Shown: positions 7,180-16,558 of the stretch, in pieces
How positions within the stretch are numbered: the first letter of the stretch is position 1
Layout of the letters: each line of letters begins with the position of its first letter
From: an uncultured Clostridium sp.
Lineage (GTDB): Bacteria > Bacillota > Clostridia > TANB77 > CAG-508
Length of the DNA: 42,646 bases
Assembly: GCA_947426525.1 (NCBI GenBank)
Contig: CANEEJ010000001.1
Span: forward strand, 87,617 to 130,262
Direction of reading: 5' to 3'
Notes under the pieces: generated by a model
Told to the model about the DNA's origin: nothing
What the model saw: only the letters and a program-made list of their open reading frames with translations
Database searches by the model: none
Made by a program: the position numbers and the translations under genes

Positions 7180-7260
7180 GACGGTGGGGACAGGTCTCAT
7201 TTGTCTCATTTTTTCTATGCAATAAAAATGAGACAGTCAAGGACTGTCCCCACTGTCTCA
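7177..7260. repeat. Palindromic repeat between convergent genes
   Basis: The outer arms 7177-7196 and 7242-7260 pair almost completely (TGAGAC, a mismatched base, GTGGGGACAG). Inner arms 7202-7213 and 7224-7235 are perfect (TGTCTCATTTTT). The GC-rich GTGGGGACAG motif contrasts with the host background and resembles dispersed REP/MITE-like palindromes of clostridial genomes. It presumably terminates both the AI-2E gene and guaA, and it supplies the stop codon of the former. Confidence 0.75.
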
Positions 7261-7263
7261 AAA

Positions 7264-8799
7264 TTATTCCCACTCGATAGTTGCTGGTGGTTTTGAAGTG
7301 ATGTCATAAACTACTCTATTTACATGGTTTACTTCGTTTACAATACGTGAAGATACTTTTTCTAGTATTTCATAAGGAATTTTACTCCATACGCCTGTCA
7401 TGAAGTCTGTTGTTTCTACAGCACGAAGGGCAATGGTGTAGTCATAAGTTCTTTCATCTCCCATAACACCAACAGATTTTAAATTGGTAAGTACGGCGAA
7501 GTATTGGTTGATGTTTTTGTGAAGTCCTGCATTTGCAATTTCTTCTCTAAATATGCTGTCAGCATCTTTTAAGATGGTTAGTTTATCATCTGTGATGTCT
7601 CCAATTACACGGATTGCCAATCCTGGACCAGGGAATGGTTGACGATAGACTAAATTTTCTGGAATTCCTAATTCTAATCCAGTTTTTCTAACTTCGTCTT
7701 TAAATAAATCTCTTAGTGGTTCTACAATTTCTTTGAAATCTACGTAGTCAGGTAGTCCACCTACGTTGTGGTGACTTTTAATGACAGAACTTTTTCCTAA
7801 TCCACTTTCGATTACGTCTGGATAGATTGTCCCTTGTACTAAAAAGTCAACAGTTCCAATCTTTTTAGCTTCTTCTTCAAATACACGAATGAATTCTTCG
7901 CCAATAATTTTTCTTTTTGCTTCTGGGTCTGTTACACCAGCTAATTTTTGCAAAAATCTATCTTTAGCATTTACACGGATTAGATTGATGTCAAATTGAT
8001 TTCGAAAGATTTCTTCTACTTCATCTCCTTCGTTTTTACGAAGAAGTCCATGATCAACGAAAATGCAGGTTAAATTCTTACCGATTGCTTTGGAAAGTAA
8101 AACAGCAGCAACAGAAGAGTCAACACCACCAGATAAAGCACATAAAGCTTTTTTATCTCCAATTTTTTCCTTTAGTTTTTGTATACTTTCTTGTGCAAAG
8201 GAACTAATAACCCAGTCTCCTGTGCAGCTACAAATATTAAATAGAAAGTTTTTAATCACTTGAATACCATTGATAGAACTGTTTACTTCTGGATGGAATT
8301 GAATTCCATATAATTTTTTTTCTGGGTTTTCCATTGCAGCATTTGGACAAGAAGATGTTGAACCAATATTATGAAATCCTTCAGGAACTGTTTCTACATA
8401 ATCGGTATGGCTCATTAAGAAACCATTAGTTGTTTCAAATTCTTTGAAAAGTAGAGAAGAGTTGTTAATAGAAACAGTGGTTGTTCCATATTCACGTTTG
8501 TTCGCTCTAGCTACTTTTCCTCCTAGTGTATAAGTCATAAGTTGCATACCATAACAAATACCAAGCACAGGTATTCCTAATTCAAAAATGCCTTCTGCAC
8601 ATCTAGGAGCATCTTCACCATAAACACTAGCAGGTCCTCCTGTAAAGATAATTCCTTTTGGATTTTTTTCTTTGATTTTTTCGATTGAAATATCATAAGG
8701 TACAACTTCAGAATATACATTACATTCTCTAACACGTCTAGCAATTAATTGATTGTATTGTCCTCCAAAGTCTAGGATTAAAATTAATTCATTTTTCAC
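7264..8799 (-). CDS. guaA: GMP synthase (glutamine-hydrolysing)
   Basis: Converts XMP to GMP with ATP and glutamine. The 511 residues include a class I glutamine amidotransferase domain (1-190) with nucleophile C82 in GICYGMQ and H169/E171 in FHPEV. The ATP pyrophosphatase domain has the P-loop SGGVDSS (223-229), and the C-terminal dimerisation domain has [11 protein letters not shown] and ends KPPATIEWE. The start is GTG (8799-8797), with GGGAGGT seven bases upstream. A possible promoter on the minus strand is TTTACT, 17 bp, TAAAAT near 8828-8856. No purine riboswitch is visible in the short leader. Confidence 0.96.
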   Translation of the reverse strand: MKNELILILDFGGQYNQLIARRVRECNVYSEVVPYDISIEKIKEKNPKGIIFTGGPASVYGEDAPRCAEGIFELGIPVLGICYGMQLMTYTLGGKVARANKREYGTTTVSINNSSLLFKEFETTNGFLMSHTDYVETVPEGFHNIGSTSSCPNAAMENPEKKLYGIQFHPEVNSSINGIQVIKNFLFNICSCTGDWVISSFAQESIQKLKEKIGDKKALCALSGGVDSSVAAVLLSKAIGKNLTCIFVDHGLLRKNEGDEVEEIFRNQFDINLIRVNAKDRFLQKLAGVTDPEAKRKIIGEEFIRVFEEEAKKIGTVDFLVQGTIYPDVIESGLGKSSVIKSHHNVGGLPDYVDFKEIVEPLRDLFKDEVRKTGLELGIPENLVYRQPFPGPGLAIRVIGDITDDKLTILKDADSIFREEIANAGLHKNINQYFAVLTNLKSVGVMGDERTYDYTIALRAVETTDFMTGVWSKIPYEILEKVSSRIVNEVNHVNRVVYDITSKPPATIEWE

Positions 8800-8934
8800 T
8801 TGTTTTACCTCCCAAATAAATTTGTTTTATTTTATCATATTTTGAAGAAAAAGTAAAGAAATTGAAAATTCACTTGTAACTTTTTGTAAACTTGTAGTAC
8901 AATATAAATAGAGATTATAAAAAGGAGGAAACAA

Positions 8935-9813
8935 ATGATAGATTTACACATGCATACTACTTGTTCAGATGGAACAGATACGGTTGAAGAAATATTAAAA
9001 AAAGCAGAAAAAATGAACTTAGAATATATAGCTATTACAGATCATGATAATTGTAATAGTTATGAACAGTTAAAAGAAATAGAAGTAGAGAACATATTTC
9101 ATGGAAAAATTATACCAGGAATTGAAATTAAATGTTCTTATTTAAAAAGAAACATAGAAATTCTTGGCTATAAAGTAAATACGGAAAAAATGAACGCCTT
9201 AATGAGAGAATTCTATAAAGATAAGTCAAGAGAAAGTTTACAAAAGAAGTATTTAGACATGCTATATGAAAAATGTTTAAAAATGGGATTAAAACTAACA
9301 CCAAAAGAGGAAATTGTTTGGAACCCTAAGAATGATTGGGCTAGTCTTACGATTTACAACGATTTAAAAAAATATGAAGAAAATGAAAGTAAAGTACCAG
9401 AAGATATGTGGGAAAATTTTACGACCTTTACTAAAAAATATTGTGCCAATCCAAATCATATTTTATTTATCGATAAAAGTGAGGACTATCCTAGCTTAGC
9501 AGAAGCTATTAACATGGTAAAACAAGCTGGCGGACTTGTCTTCTTACCACATCTTTTTATTTACAAATGGGCTGAAAATAAAGAAGAGTTTATCAATGGA
9601 ATTGTAGATAATTACGAAATTGACGGAATTGAGTGCTATTATAACTGTTTTACAGAAGAACAAACCAAATATTTAATTGAATTATGCAACCAAAAGAAAT
9701 TATATAAAAGTGGTGGTAGCGATTATCATGGATTAAATAAGAAAAACCTTGAATTAGGTATTGGATATGGTGACTTGGAAGTGCCAAGAAAGATAATAGA
9801 AGAATGGATATAG
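8935..9813 (+). CDS. PHP-domain metal-dependent phosphoesterase
   Basis: 292 residues of the PHP family (YciV/TrpH-like). Metal-binding motifs are HMH (5-7), ITDHDN (D36, H37, D38), GIEIKC (E), PHLF and SGGSDYHG (about 259-266). Relatives hydrolyse nucleoside 3',5'-bisphosphates or short RNA from the 5' end, but the insert between residues 80 and 190 makes substrate assignment unsafe. AAAGGAGGAAAC precedes the ATG. It is first gene of a three-gene unit: the next gene starts 11 bp after its stop. The pairing with a zeta-like kinase downstream is notable because both families act on nucleotides. Confidence 0.8.
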   Translation: MIDLHMHTTCSDGTDTVEEILKKAEKMNLEYIAITDHDNCNSYEQLKEIEVENIFHGKIIPGIEIKCSYLKRNIEILGYKVNTEKMNALMREFYKDKSRESLQKKYLDMLYEKCLKMGLKLTPKEEIVWNPKNDWASLTIYNDLKKYEENESKVPEDMWENFTTFTKKYCANPNHILFIDKSEDYPSLAEAINMVKQAGGLVFLPHLFIYKWAENKEEFINGIVDNYEIDGIECYYNCFTEEQTKYLIELCNQKKLYKSGGSDYHGLNKKNLELGIGYGDLEVPRKIIEEWI

Positions 9814-9824
9814 GAGAGAAGAAA

Positions 9825-10034
9825 ATGGATGAATCAAAAGTAGAGCTAGCAATTGATATTATGCAAAGAAAAATTGCACACTTTATTAGAAATAATAAAG
9901 AAACTAATTTAGAAAATTTTAAAGAACAATTACAACAGTTAATTGAGGAAGAAGAAAAAGTATACGAACTAGATGAAGAAACAATTCAAAAGGTATATGA
10001 AATTTATTTAAAAGAAATAAAAGAGGAGAAATAA
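9825..10034 (+). CDS. Small acidic helical protein upstream of zeta-like kinase
   Basis: 69 residues, almost all helical and highly charged (DESKVELAID, LIEEEEKVYELDEET). The start at 9825 has TAGGAGAG eight bases before it; the alternative at 9804 overlaps the previous gene and lacks a site. It lies one base upstream of the zeta-like gene, the position an antitoxin would hold, and its size suits an epsilon-type helical partner. No family is recognised, so antitoxin function is inference from position only. Confidence 0.7.
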   Translation: MDESKVELAIDIMQRKIAHFIRNNKETNLENFKEQLQQLIEEEEKVYELDEETIQKVYEIYLKEIKEEK

Positions 10035-10035
10035 G

Positions 10036-10926
10036 ATGGGAAAATTTGATTTAACTAGAAATGACATTATACAAAATGCCAACCGATTTTTAACGTATAT
10101 TTATGGAACATCAAAAAGTTCTAAAAATCCAGAGGTTTCATTTATTGTAGCTGGACCAGGAGCAGGAAAAAGTGGTGTAGAAATGTATTTGAAAAACCAA
10201 TTAAAAGAAAGAGGAGAAAAAGCAACTGTTGTAGGATCTGATAAAATTGCTGAATTTCATCCTCACTATGAAGAAGCGCTTACAGAATTATTGCCAGAAG
10301 AACGTTATAATGTTACCAGACAATTTGTAAGACCTGCTACACCTATGATTTATAAAGAATTGCAAAAGCATAAGATTAATATATTAAATGAAAAAGTATT
10401 TAACAAAGGAGAAAGTGATATCGAATTTGTACGAACTTTTAAAGAAGCAGGTTATAAAGTAATTATTAATATGCTTGCAACTGATATTTTTGTAAATAGA
10501 CTTTCTTGCTATCAAAGAGAAGCAAGAGCTTTAGAAGCTGGAGATTCACCAAGAGGAATTTCAAAAAAAGACCATGAAAAGATGTATAATGTTTTTGTAG
10601 AAGAAATTAGACAATTAGAAAAAGAAGGTTTATGTGATGAAATTAATGTTTATCAAAGAGGAAAAAGTATCAATAAACCAACATTAGTTTATCAGTCAGG
10701 GGATACAAAATATCAAAATTTTGTGGAAGCTTTATATACAGAAAGAACAAAACAGAGAAATGAACTTTTTGCTAATCCAGCTGAATATTTAATGAAAATA
10801 AAAAGAGCAAAAGAATCAATTCAATTAAATGGTATTAATCCACTTATTACCGAAAATTCATTAAAAGGATTGCAGGAGTTACAAGAAGACTTTATTATAG
10901 AATTAAATAAGGAAATAACAAGATAA
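10036..10926 (+). CDS. Zeta-toxin-family P-loop kinase
   Basis: 296 residues. A P-loop GPGAGKS (40-46) is followed by VVGSDKIAEFHP (D69 and H73 fit the zeta substrate-binding Asp region), then RPATPMIYKELQK and ILNEKVFNKGESD. This matches the PF06414 zeta-toxin/ATPase fold. Zeta toxins phosphorylate UDP-N-acetylglucosamine and poison cell-wall synthesis; chromosomal relatives in Clostridia are often uncharacterised. GAGGAGAAA precedes the ATG and only one base separates it from the small gene upstream. A symmetric terminator closes the operon. Confidence 0.75.
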   Translation: MGKFDLTRNDIIQNANRFLTYIYGTSKSSKNPEVSFIVAGPGAGKSGVEMYLKNQLKERGEKATVVGSDKIAEFHPHYEEALTELLPEERYNVTRQFVRPATPMIYKELQKHKINILNEKVFNKGESDIEFVRTFKEAGYKVIINMLATDIFVNRLSCYQREARALEAGDSPRGISKKDHEKMYNVFVEEIRQLEKEGLCDEINVYQRGKSINKPTLVYQSGDTKYQNFVEALYTERTKQRNELFANPAEYLMKIKRAKESIQLNGINPLITENSLKGLQELQEDFIIELNKEITR

Positions 10927-10952
10927 AGGAATAAGAAAAAACTTATTCCTTT
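10925..10952. terminator. Bidirectional terminator after the zeta-like gene
   Basis: A perfect 11-bp stem AAAGGAATAAG/CTTATTCCTTT with an A6 loop between two convergent genes. Confidence 0.85.
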
Positions 10953-11500
10953 TATAATATCCCAGCTGTTGGAATATAACTTTCATCAGGAGGATACACA
11001 AATTCATCATTAGGCTTATCAACTCTTTTTAAATTAGTTACTTTAACAATTGGCATATCGCCATGATATTCACCTTTTACAATTTTGCCAGTCAATTCGA
11101 CCCAAGTATCATTTTCAAATTCTTTTGCTGTATCATATTCACATAAAAAGCCGACCACAACTGATTGAAAATCAGAAGAAACAATCATATTTCGTGCTAA
11201 AATAAACTGATTCTCATTTAAATCTAAAACACGATAAACATATCCTGTAAAATTAATTTGAGTACCAACATAACTATCGATATTTTCATGAACCGTTTTT
11301 AAAATATTGGTATAATTAGTAGCCGATAATTTGCTAACCTGATTTTGTGGCAAACAAGAAGAATTTTCTTTGGCATTATTAGCACCATGAAAAACTTTAA
11401 AACTTACTATTCCTACAATAACAACAACTAATAAAACAATACCAATAAAAAAATATTTAAAAGTTTTACTACCATTAATTTTAATATTATAGACAAACAT
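10952..11500 (-). CDS. Membrane-anchored YcgQ/DUF1980-like domain protein
   Basis: 182 residues: a short cytosolic start, one membrane helix (about 17-37, FFIGIVLLVVVIVGIV) and an extracytoplasmic domain. Residues 85-165 (INFTGYVYRV, NQFILARNMI, VVGFLCEYD, WVELTGKIVKGEYHG, PIVKV) match the C-terminal beta domain of YcgQ/TIGR03943 proteins. Those normally carry two N-terminal helices and work beside the permease YcgR, reported in metal-related transport; neither partner is present here. Function of this orphan version is unknown. The ATG follows AAGAGGA on the minus strand. Confidence 0.7.
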   Translation of the reverse strand: MFVYNIKINGSKTFKYFFIGIVLLVVVIVGIVSFKVFHGANNAKENSSCLPQNQVSKLSATNYTNILKTVHENIDSYVGTQINFTGYVYRVLDLNENQFILARNMIVSSDFQSVVVGFLCEYDTAKEFENDTWVELTGKIVKGEYHGDMPIVKVTNLKRVDKPNDEFVYPPDESYIPTAGIL

Positions 11501-11616
11501 AAAAATCCTCTTTTCTAATCAGAATACTATTTACTTGAATTTATGTGAAAAACAAAAAAATATTCATAATCAGTAAAAATATGATATACTATAGGCAAAA
11601 GGGAAAGGAAGAAAAC

Positions 11617-12282
11617 ATGAAAAATATTGTGATAGGAATAGAAGGAACCGTAGGTTCTGGAAAAACGAGCATAAGTAGAGAACTATTAGAAAAAATTGAA
11701 AATTCAATCATATTACATGGAGGTAATATATATCGTGCTATTGTTTACGAAATGATGAAATTAAAAGTCATGCCACAAAAATTAGAAAATGTTGATATAT
11801 TCGAAACAATGAAGCAATTAGAACTTGAGATAAAAATAGAAAATAGAGAAACTGTTGTATACAAAAAAGGAAAAAGAATAGAAGAAGAAAAGTTACAATC
11901 TGCCCAAACATCACTTGTTGTGTCCAAAGTAAGTAATAAGGCCAACAATGAAAAATTATACCAATTTGGAAAAAAGTTAATTGATACCTATCGAAAGGAT
12001 TATCACGTAATATTATCTTCCAGAGATATTATCAAAATGTATCCAGCTGTTACTTATCACTTTTTTATTGATGCTTCTATAGAGGAAAGAATAAATCGAA
12101 AATATAAGCAATATGGTAAAAAAATAGCGAAAGAACAAATAAGAAAAATGTTAGAAGAAAGGGACAAATTACAAGAGAAAACAGGATATTATAAAATATA
12201 TCCTCAAACGCAAAGAATTGATGTTACAGAATGTAAAACAGTGAAAGAAGCGGCAGAAAAAGTATTTCAATACATAAAATAA
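11617..12282 (+). CDS. Cytidylate kinase-like P-loop kinase
   Basis: 221 residues with P-loop GTVGSGKTS (10-18), a HGGNIYRAIVYEM segment corresponding to the GxxYRA motif of cytidylate kinases, SSRDI and a C-terminal lid region EERDKLQEKTGYY. It fits the CMK family, though the substrate loop is divergent and the host may have a separate canonical cmk. The start at 11617 has AAAGGAAG before it; an upstream ATG at 11545 has no site and would cover the likely -10. It forms an operon with the next gene (14-bp gap), whose product is probably a CTP-dependent lipid kinase, so a shared cytidine-nucleotide link is attractive but unproven. Confidence 0.65.
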   Translation: MKNIVIGIEGTVGSGKTSISRELLEKIENSIILHGGNIYRAIVYEMMKLKVMPQKLENVDIFETMKQLELEIKIENRETVVYKKGKRIEEEKLQSAQTSLVVSKVSNKANNEKLYQFGKKLIDTYRKDYHVILSSRDIIKMYPAVTYHFFIDASIEERINRKYKQYGKKIAKEQIRKMLEERDKLQEKTGYYKIYPQTQRIDVTECKTVKEAAEKVFQYIK

Positions 12283-12296
12283 GGAGGACTGTTAGG

Positions 12297-12956
12297 ATGG
12301 ATTTTTTAGGAATAGTGGCATCTTATTTGTATATAGGAATTGTTATTGTAAGTGCGAAAATTTTTGAGAAAAAGGGAATTGAATTTAGTAGAAAGTTTAT
12401 CCATATTATGTTAGGAAATTGGTGGTTTATTGCCATGTACTTTTTTACAAATGTATGGTTTGCTATGTTCGTTCCAATAACATTTGTAATCATAAATTAC
12501 ATTTCCTATAAAAAGAATTTAATAAAAGTGATGGAAAGGGATAAACAAGATGGGATTGGTACTGTATATTATGCGATTGCTCTATTAATATTAACAATCG
12601 TATCTTTTGGAATTTATCAAGAACCTTTATTAGGGTTAATTCCTAATTTAGTTATGTCATATGGTGATGGCTTTGCAGCAGTATTTGGCAAACTCATAAA
12701 AAGTAAAAAGTTTAAATTAAATGGAAGTAAAAAATCTTATGCTGGTTCTTTTACCATGTTTATTATTACAACATTGTTGATGGGAAGTTATTTATTTTTA
12801 AAACATAGGGAAGTATTTTGGCAAACAACGCATTGGCCACTTGTAACTATTATGATGGCATATTGTATAACTGCTATTGAAGCCATATCGGGAAGGGGAA
12901 GTGATAACATAACGGTTCCAATAAGTACTTTGGCAATGCTTATTTTGATTGGATAG
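12297..12956 (+). CDS. Phytol/dolichol kinase-like integral membrane protein
   Basis: 219 residues with about seven membrane helices. The signature residues of the polyprenol/phytol kinase and CDP-diglyceride synthase superfamily are present: RKFIH (32-36), YGDGFAAVFG (122-131) and KKSYAGS (145-151). These enzymes transfer phosphate or CMP from CTP to lipid alcohols or phosphatidate at the membrane. Length and motifs are closer to VTE5/SEC59-like kinases than to CdsA. AAGGAGGA lies 10 bases before the ATG. The preceding gene is a cytidylate-kinase-like protein. Confidence 0.7.
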   Translation: MDFLGIVASYLYIGIVIVSAKIFEKKGIEFSRKFIHIMLGNWWFIAMYFFTNVWFAMFVPITFVIINYISYKKNLIKVMERDKQDGIGTVYYAIALLILTIVSFGIYQEPLLGLIPNLVMSYGDGFAAVFGKLIKSKKFKLNGSKKSYAGSFTMFIITTLLMGSYLFLKHREVFWQTTHWPLVTIMMAYCITAIEAISGRGSDNITVPISTLAMLILIG

Positions 12957-12957
12957 C

Positions 12958-12986
12958 TTGCAAGATTATGTAAAATGTGCTAAAAT
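12958..12986 (+). promoter_or_regulatory. Sigma-A promoter, TG-extended
   Basis: TTGCAA (12958-12963), 17-bp spacer ending TGC, TAAAAT (12981-12986), before the 13038 gene. Confidence 0.65.
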
Positions 12987-13037
12987 AAGGAAGAAAACTT
13001 GTAACAATGAATTCTTTTTAAATAAGGAGGAAACAAA

Positions 13038-13547
13038 ATGAAAGAATTAAAAAAGCGGTATAATCATATAACTAATGTAGAGATGGCTTTAATACCAATA
13101 TTTATGATACTGCTATTAGCAACTCTGTTAGTGCTAATCATCAATATGACAAATCCAGCCAATTGGATTTTAATCCTAGCGGTTTCGATTTTATTTGTTA
13201 TATTAGTTGTGTTAGATAAAGCCGAAAGAGAAGCCTTAAAGAATTTCTTCTTAGAAGGCTGTATCAATGGGAGAAATATGTATCTCTATGAAAATGTTAA
13301 ATTGCAAGAAGAAGTAAAAGAAGTAATCCAAAAAGAAATGGGCAAAAACTTTTCTTTACCAATAGCAGGCATTTTCTTTGAAGAGCTGCAAAATGAGTAT
13401 TATATCTATGCTATCTACAAGAAAAAGGGTACTACAGCAACACCATATCATATCGAAGAAGGAATGAAGGAGAATTTATACGAAATTATCCAGATTCCAG
13501 TTTTGGATTTAACAAAATTAGGATATCAAATTAGATTTACCGACTAG
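13038..13547 (+). CDS. Uncharacterised two-helix membrane protein
   Basis: 169 residues. Two hydrophobic helices (about 16-36 and 42-60) are followed by a soluble alpha/beta domain of about 105 residues containing EREALKNFFLEGCINGRNMYLYENV and IPVLDLTKLGYQIRFTD. No family is recognised. AATAAGGAGGA precedes the ATG. It is a single-gene unit with promoter and terminator, directly upstream of secA but transcribed independently. Confidence 0.7.
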   Translation: MKELKKRYNHITNVEMALIPIFMILLLATLLVLIINMTNPANWILILAVSILFVILVVLDKAEREALKNFFLEGCINGRNMYLYENVKLQEEVKEVIQKEMGKNFSLPIAGIFFEELQNEYYIYAIYKKKGTTATPYHIEEGMKENLYEIIQIPVLDLTKLGYQIRFTD

Positions 13548-13552
13548 GTTTT

Positions 13553-13588
13553 ACCTCATCTTACAAAATTTGTAAGGTGAGGTTTTTC
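13553..13588 (+). terminator. Terminator before secA
   Basis: ACCTCATCTTACAAA (13553-13567) pairs with 13569-13583 (one G-T pair); TTTTT follows. Confidence 0.85.
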
Positions 13589-13609
13589 TTTAGAATTATA
13601 AAAAAACAC

Positions 13610-13638
13610 TTGCTAAATGTGAAGTTTAGTGATATAGT
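13610..13638 (+). promoter_or_regulatory. secA: Sigma-A promoter of secA, TG-extended
   Basis: TTGCTA (13610-13615), 17-bp spacer ending TGA, TATAGT (13633-13638), 50 bp before the start codon. Confidence 0.7.
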
Positions 13639-13688
13639 AACAAAGGAAAAAAGAACATAAAAAACATAAGAAGGGATTGAAAACAAAA

Positions 13689-16442
13689 ATGAGTATATTT
13701 AACAAAATATTCAAATCATACAGTGAAAAAGAAGTAAAAAGAGTCATGCCATTAGTTGAAAAAATTAATGGACTAGAAGAAGAAATGTCAAAATTAAGTG
13801 ACAGCCAATTAAGAGCCAAAACTGACGAATTCAAAAAACAATTACAAGAAGGAAAAACATTAGACGATATTCTAGTAGAAGCATTTGCAGTTGTAAGAGA
13901 AGCCTCTAAAAGAGTATTAGGAATGAGACATTTTGATGTGCAATTAATTGGTGGAATTATCTTACACCAAGGAAGAATTGCCGAAATGAAGACAGGAGAA
14001 GGAAAAACTCTAGTTGCAACTTTGCCTGTATACTTAAATGCACTAGAAGGAAAAGGAGTGCATGTTATTACTGTTAACGATTACCTAGCCAAAAGAGATA
14101 GTGAATGGATGGGAAAACTATATAAATTTTTAGGATTATCTGTTGGATTAGTAATTAGTGGAATGGAGCCAAAAGAAAAACAAGAAGCTTACAATGCAGA
14201 CGTAACTTATGGAACCAATAATGAATTTGGATTTGACTATCTAAGAGATAACATGGTTATTTACAAAAACCAATTAGTACAAAGAGGATTACATTATGCT
14301 ATTGTTGACGAAATCGACAGTATTTTAATTGACGAAGCACGTACCCCGTTAATTATTTCAGGTAGAGCAAACGAGTCATCAGGATTATACAAAAAAGCAA
14401 ATGACTTTGTAAAAAGATTAACACCAAAAGTAATCGTAGAAGAAGATATCAAAGACTATGACCAAGCAGAAGACAATGAAAAATATGACTATATCGTAGA
14501 CTTAAAAGCAAAATCTGCATCCTTAACAGGAAAAGGTATTAAAAAAGCAGAAGATGCTTTTAACCTAGAAAACTTCAATGATTTAGAAAATTCAACATTA
14601 GTTCATCACGTAAACCAAGCTTTAAGAGCCCATGGTGTTATGAAAAAAGACATTGACTACATTGTAAAAGATGGAGAAGTATTAATTGTTGACGAGTTTA
14701 CAGGACGTATTATGTATGGAAGAAGATACAACAATGGATTACACCAAGCAATTGAAGCAAAAGAAAATGTAAAAATTGCAGACGAATCTAAAACATTAGC
14801 AACCATTACATTCCAAAACTTATTTAGAATGTATGACAAATTATCTGGTATGACAGGTACAGCTATGACAGAAGAAGGAGAATTTGAAGAAATTTATAAC
14901 TTAGACGTTGTTGATATTCCAACCAATAAGCCAATGATTCGTAAAGACGAAAATGATGTTATTTACAAAAACGAAAATGCTAAATATAGAGCTATTGTAG
15001 AAAGCATTAAAAAGAGCCATGAAGTAGGACAACCAGTCTTAGTAGGTACAGTATCAATTGAAAAGTCAGAAAAGCTAAGCCAATTATTGAAAAAAGAAGG
15101 AATTAAGCATGAAGTACTAAATGCGAAATACCATGAAAAAGAAGCTGAAATTGTAGCACAAGCAGGTAAGTTTGGTGCTGTTACCATTGCAACTAACATG
15201 GCAGGACGTGGTACTGACATTATGCTTGGTGGAAATAGTGAGTTTTTAGCAAAAGAAGAAATGAGAAGAAATAAAGTGGCTCATGAAATCATCGAAGAAG
15301 CAGATACTTATTATGAAACAGATGATCAAGAAATACTAAAAGCAAGAGAACAATTTAGAAGTTTGGTTAAAAAATATGATGAACAAATCAAAGAAGAAAA
15401 AGAAAAAGTAATTGCAGCTGGTGGATTAAAAATTATAGGAACAGAAAGACATGAATCAAGAAGAATTGACAATCAGCTACGTGGGCGTTCTGGACGTCAA
15501 GGAGATAATGGTGAATCTAAATTTTACATTGGATTAGATGATGACTTGATGAAAATATTTGGTGGAGATGTCATTACAAAAGTATATAATACAATTGGTG
15601 CAGATGAAGATATGCCAATTGAATCTAGAATTATCTCAAATGCCGTAGAAAATGCGCAAAAGAAAGTAGAAGGAAGAAACTTTAGTATTCGTAAAAATGT
15701 ATTGAAATATGATGACGTTATGAATGCGCAAAGAGAAATCATCTATAAACAAAGAAGACAAGTTCTAGATGGAGAAAATATCCATGACAGTATTGTTTCT
15801 ATGATTGAATTTGTAGCAGACAATATAGTAGATATGTTTGTTGATGTAGAAACTTCAGAGTTAAATGTAGAGTCTTTAAACACAGAAATTATCAATATTT
15901 TTGGAATTGATATGTTAGACTATATTAAGAATAATAAAACAGATTCTAATGCCATTTCAGTAGAATTAAAGAAAAAAGCAATGGAAATCTATGCCGAAAA
16001 AGAACAAGAAATCGGTCAAGATGAAATGAGAGAGTTAGAAAGAGTGGTTATGCTTAAAGTAGTTGACGAAAAATGGATGAACCACATTGATAGCATGGAC
16101 GAATTGAAAAATGGTATTGGTTTACGTGCTTATGGTCAAAAAGATCCAGTTGTTCAATATCGTTTAGAAGGATTTGACATGTTTGATGAAATGATAAATG
16201 ACATTAAAGTAGATGTAACCAAGATATTAATGCATATTAGACAACAAGGAGAAACAAAAAGACAAGAAACCGTTAAAATTACAGGAGCAGCTTTAGAGGC
16301 AATTCATAGTGTAGATGGAGGGGCTAAAATAGGAACAGATGTTGATAGAACAGTTCGAAATGAAGGTCCTAAAGTTGGTAGAAATGATTCTTGTCCTTGT
16401 GGTTCTGGAAAGAAATACAAAAATTGTTGCGGAAAAAATTAA
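13689..16442 (+). CDS. secA: Preprotein translocase ATPase SecA
   Basis: Motor that drives unfolded preproteins through SecYEG. 917 residues from ATG 13689; the four-codon longer TTG start at 13677 is rejected because AAGGG would abut it. Visible in order: Walker A KTGEGKT (101-107), [23 protein letters not shown], the Walker B region [19 protein letters not shown], the second helicase lobe with [14 protein letters not shown] and GRSGRQGD, and a C-terminal SEC-C zinc motif [13 protein letters not shown] (902-914). Length is somewhat above the roughly 840 of Bacillus SecA, as in other Clostridia. Monocistronic. Confidence 0.97.
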   Translation: MSIFNKIFKSYSEKEVKRVMPLVEKINGLEEEMSKLSDSQLRAKTDEFKKQLQEGKTLDDILVEAFAVVREASKRVLGMRHFDVQLIGGIILHQGRIAEMKTGEGKTLVATLPVYLNALEGKGVHVITVNDYLAKRDSEWMGKLYKFLGLSVGLVISGMEPKEKQEAYNADVTYGTNNEFGFDYLRDNMVIYKNQLVQRGLHYAIVDEIDSILIDEARTPLIISGRANESSGLYKKANDFVKRLTPKVIVEEDIKDYDQAEDNEKYDYIVDLKAKSASLTGKGIKKAEDAFNLENFNDLENSTLVHHVNQALRAHGVMKKDIDYIVKDGEVLIVDEFTGRIMYGRRYNNGLHQAIEAKENVKIADESKTLATITFQNLFRMYDKLSGMTGTAMTEEGEFEEIYNLDVVDIPTNKPMIRKDENDVIYKNENAKYRAIVESIKKSHEVGQPVLVGTVSIEKSEKLSQLLKKEGIKHEVLNAKYHEKEAEIVAQAGKFGAVTIATNMAGRGTDIMLGGNSEFLAKEEMRRNKVAHEIIEEADTYYETDDQEILKAREQFRSLVKKYDEQIKEEKEKVIAAGGLKIIGTERHESRRIDNQLRGRSGRQGDNGESKFYIGLDDDLMKIFGGDVITKVYNTIGADEDMPIESRIISNAVENAQKKVEGRNFSIRKNVLKYDDVMNAQREIIYKQRRQVLDGENIHDSIVSMIEFVADNIVDMFVDVETSELNVESLNTEIINIFGIDMLDYIKNNKTDSNAISVELKKKAMEIYAEKEQEIGQDEMRELERVVMLKVVDEKWMNHIDSMDELKNGIGLRAYGQKDPVVQYRLEGFDMFDEMINDIKVDVTKILMHIRQQGETKRQETVKITGAALEAIHSVDGGAKIGTDVDRTVRNEGPKVGRNDSCPCGSGKKYKNCCGKN

Positions 16443-16448
16443 TAGTAG

Positions 16449-16481
16449 AAATAGCGGAAAATAGATTTATCCGCTATTTTT
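16449..16481 (+). terminator. Terminator after secA
   Basis: A 10-bp stem AAATAGCGGA/TCCGCTATTT followed by a short T run. Confidence 0.85.
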
Positions 16482-16483
16482 AA

Positions 16484-16512
16484 TTGACAAATTTAACATA
16501 ATGTGATAAGAT
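16484..16512 (+). promoter_or_regulatory. Sigma-A promoter, TG-extended
   Basis: TTGACA (16484-16489), 17-bp spacer ending TGA, TAAGAT (16507-16512), immediately after the secA terminator. Confidence 0.8.
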
Positions 16513-16558
16513 GACAAAGTAACGTTAAAAAATGACTTTAAGAAAGGTTGGTGCAACT

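Noticed and set aside
8800..8934. Purine riboswitch in the guaA leader
   Set aside because: Only about 20-30 bases lie between the probable promoter and the start codon, with no conserved three-stem structure.
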